This document shows, piece by piece, positions 33,456 to 34,726 of a stretch of 34,726 bases of DNA (its first letter is position 1; each line of letters opens with the position of its first letter). The translations under genes and the position numbers were made by a program. The notes under the pieces were generated by a model that saw nothing but the letters and a program-made list of their open reading frames with translations, was not told where the DNA came from and did not search any database. Origin of the DNA: Chloroflexota bacterium (GTDB lineage Bacteria; Chloroflexota; Limnocylindria; P2-11E); assembly GCA_016191385.1 (NCBI GenBank), contig JACPOT010000013.1, positions 1 to 34,726 of the forward strand, given 5' to 3'.

Positions 33456-34370
33456 CTAGCCGCCGCCTCCGAACAGGAGCTGCTGCAGGTCTGGCAGCGC
33501 GGTGCCGAGGCCGAAGAGGAACAGCATCCCGATGTAGAGGCTCGCGACCCCGACGACGACGCCGAGGACGATGAAGATCTGCCGCAGCCGCTGCGCGCCG
33601 ATGAAGCCGGTGGCGGAGACGACGGCGACGAAGGTGTTGGCGAGGACGAGCCCGACCGTGAAGACGAGCAGGATGACGATCCCGAAGCCCGGGTCGCGCG
33701 CGGTGCCGGCGACGCTCGCCAGGAGCAAAGCCTGCGATCCCGTCTCCGCGCCGATCCCGTGGATGATCCCCACGGCGTAGGCCGTCCGCGGGCCGTACTG
33801 CGTTGCGTGGACCGAGGCCACGTGCTCATGCCCGTGGATCCGGGCCTGCAGGGCGTTCCAGCCGCCGCGCGCGAGGTCGAAGACCAGCATCCAGCGGCTT
33901 CGCAGCCGGAGGTCTCCCCTCCCGCGGACGACCTGGACGACCGAGAAGAGCACCCACGCTCCCAGGAGCACGAGGGTCGCGCCGACGACCCTCTCGAGGA
34001 TCGGATCCACCCAGTCCGGCAGGATCGCCGCGAACAGCAGAGCGGAGACGCCGAGCACGATGACCATGGACGCGTGCCCGAGCGCGTACAGCGTCGCGAG
34101 GCCGAGGGCGTGCCGCTGCTCGTGCGCGAAGCGTGACTCGATGAAGGCGTGGGCCGGACCGACGCTCGCATGGGAGTGCGCGTGGGCGGTGACGTGCTCG
34201 TCGTGCCCGCGGGCGCTGACCGGAGCGCCGGCGGACACGCGCACGTCTGTGTGGCTCGCCGTGGTCGTGCTGGTGATGTCGCTGATGGCGGCGATGTGGT
34301 CCCAGTCGAACCCGTGGCGGAAGCCAAGGGCGAGGATGCCGAGGAGGACCGCGATCGTGCCGTCCGCCAC
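33456..34370 (-). CDS. NiCoT-family nickel/cobalt transporter
   Basis: RHGFDWDHIAAI (HX4DH), His-rich loop HDEHVTAHAHSHASVGPAH, GHASMVIVLG, GIIHGIGAETGSQALLL; GTG start 34370 abuts the upstream TAG. Confidence 0.9.
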   Translation of the reverse strand: MADGTIAVLLGILALGFRHGFDWDHIAAISDITSTTTASHTDVRVSAGAPVSARGHDEHVTAHAHSHASVGPAHAFIESRFAHEQRHALGLATLYALGHASMVIVLGVSALLFAAILPDWVDPILERVVGATLVLLGAWVLFSVVQVVRGRGDLRLRSRWMLVFDLARGGWNALQARIHGHEHVASVHATQYGPRTAYAVGIIHGIGAETGSQALLLASVAGTARDPGFGIVILLVFTVGLVLANTFVAVVSATGFIGAQRLRQIFIVLGVVVGVASLYIGMLFLFGLGTALPDLQQLLFGGGG

Positions 34371-34726
34371 TAGCGCGCGGCGCGCCTCCGGCAGGACGCG
34401 CACTCGCCGTAGAGGTCGAGGCGCGCATGGTCCACGGAGAAGCCGTGCCGCTCACGCACGGATCGCAGCATCGACGCGAGGACGGTCTCGTCGACGTCCT
34501 GGACGCGCTGGCAGGTGGTGCACACGAGATGATGGTGATGCTCCGGCGAGCAGGCCACATAGGCGTACACGTGACCGGGCCGCTCGAGCCGCTGAGCCAT
34601 GCCGCTCTCGACCTGTGCCTCGAGGGCGCGGTACACGGTCGCGAGGCCCAGGCGGTGGTGGCGGGGGCGGAGCCGGTCGTACAGCTCCTGCGCCGACAGG
34701 GCCGTCCCCGCGCGGGCCAGGGCCTC
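34370..34726 (-). CDS. Fur-family metalloregulator (5' end cut by window edge)
   Basis: ELYDRLRPRHHRLGLATVYRALEAQVESGMAQRLE..HHHHLVCTTCQRVQDVDE..LYGECASC; C-X2-C zinc motifs. Confidence 0.9.
   Translation of the reverse strand, partial: EALARAGTALSAQELYDRLRPRHHRLGLATVYRALEAQVESGMAQRLERPGHVYAYVACSPEHHHHLVCTTCQRVQDVDETVLASMLRSVRERHGFSVDHARLDLYGECASCRRRAAR

Overview
High-GC bacterial chromosomal window, possibly Chloroflexota- or Actinomycetota-like (inference only). From left to right it contains: the 3' end of a CDS with a PAKNE pentapeptide tail; tRNA-His(GTG); a minus-strand System I cytochrome c maturation operon (ccmA-B-C-D-E-F-H-I, no ccmG) that starts head-to-head with a monoheme c-type cytochrome lipoprotein; an ECF sigma factor and a DUF5667-type partner; dxs; an SDR oxidoreductase; a thioredoxin reductase with a C-terminal cyclic-nucleotide-binding domain; a less GC-saturated island with a ~2,100-aa secreted RHS/YD-repeat protein (frameshifted near 13234), an overlapping small membrane ORF (candidate immunity/partner) and a broken GT87-like gene; a NYN-domain protein; tldD/tldE; a minus-strand cluster of polytopic glycosyltransferase-like genes; a DinB-family protein; a YibE/F protein; a Ni/Co transporter; and a Fur-family regulator cut by the window end. 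The strongest candidate for an undescribed system is the RHS locus. Its YD barrel is interrupted by a repeat (propeller-like) domain that is itself interrupted by a beta-rich insert. It ends in a glycine-zipper C-terminus with no recognisable toxin domain, and its 3' end overlaps a small membrane protein ORF. All family assignments come from reading motifs; no database search was run.
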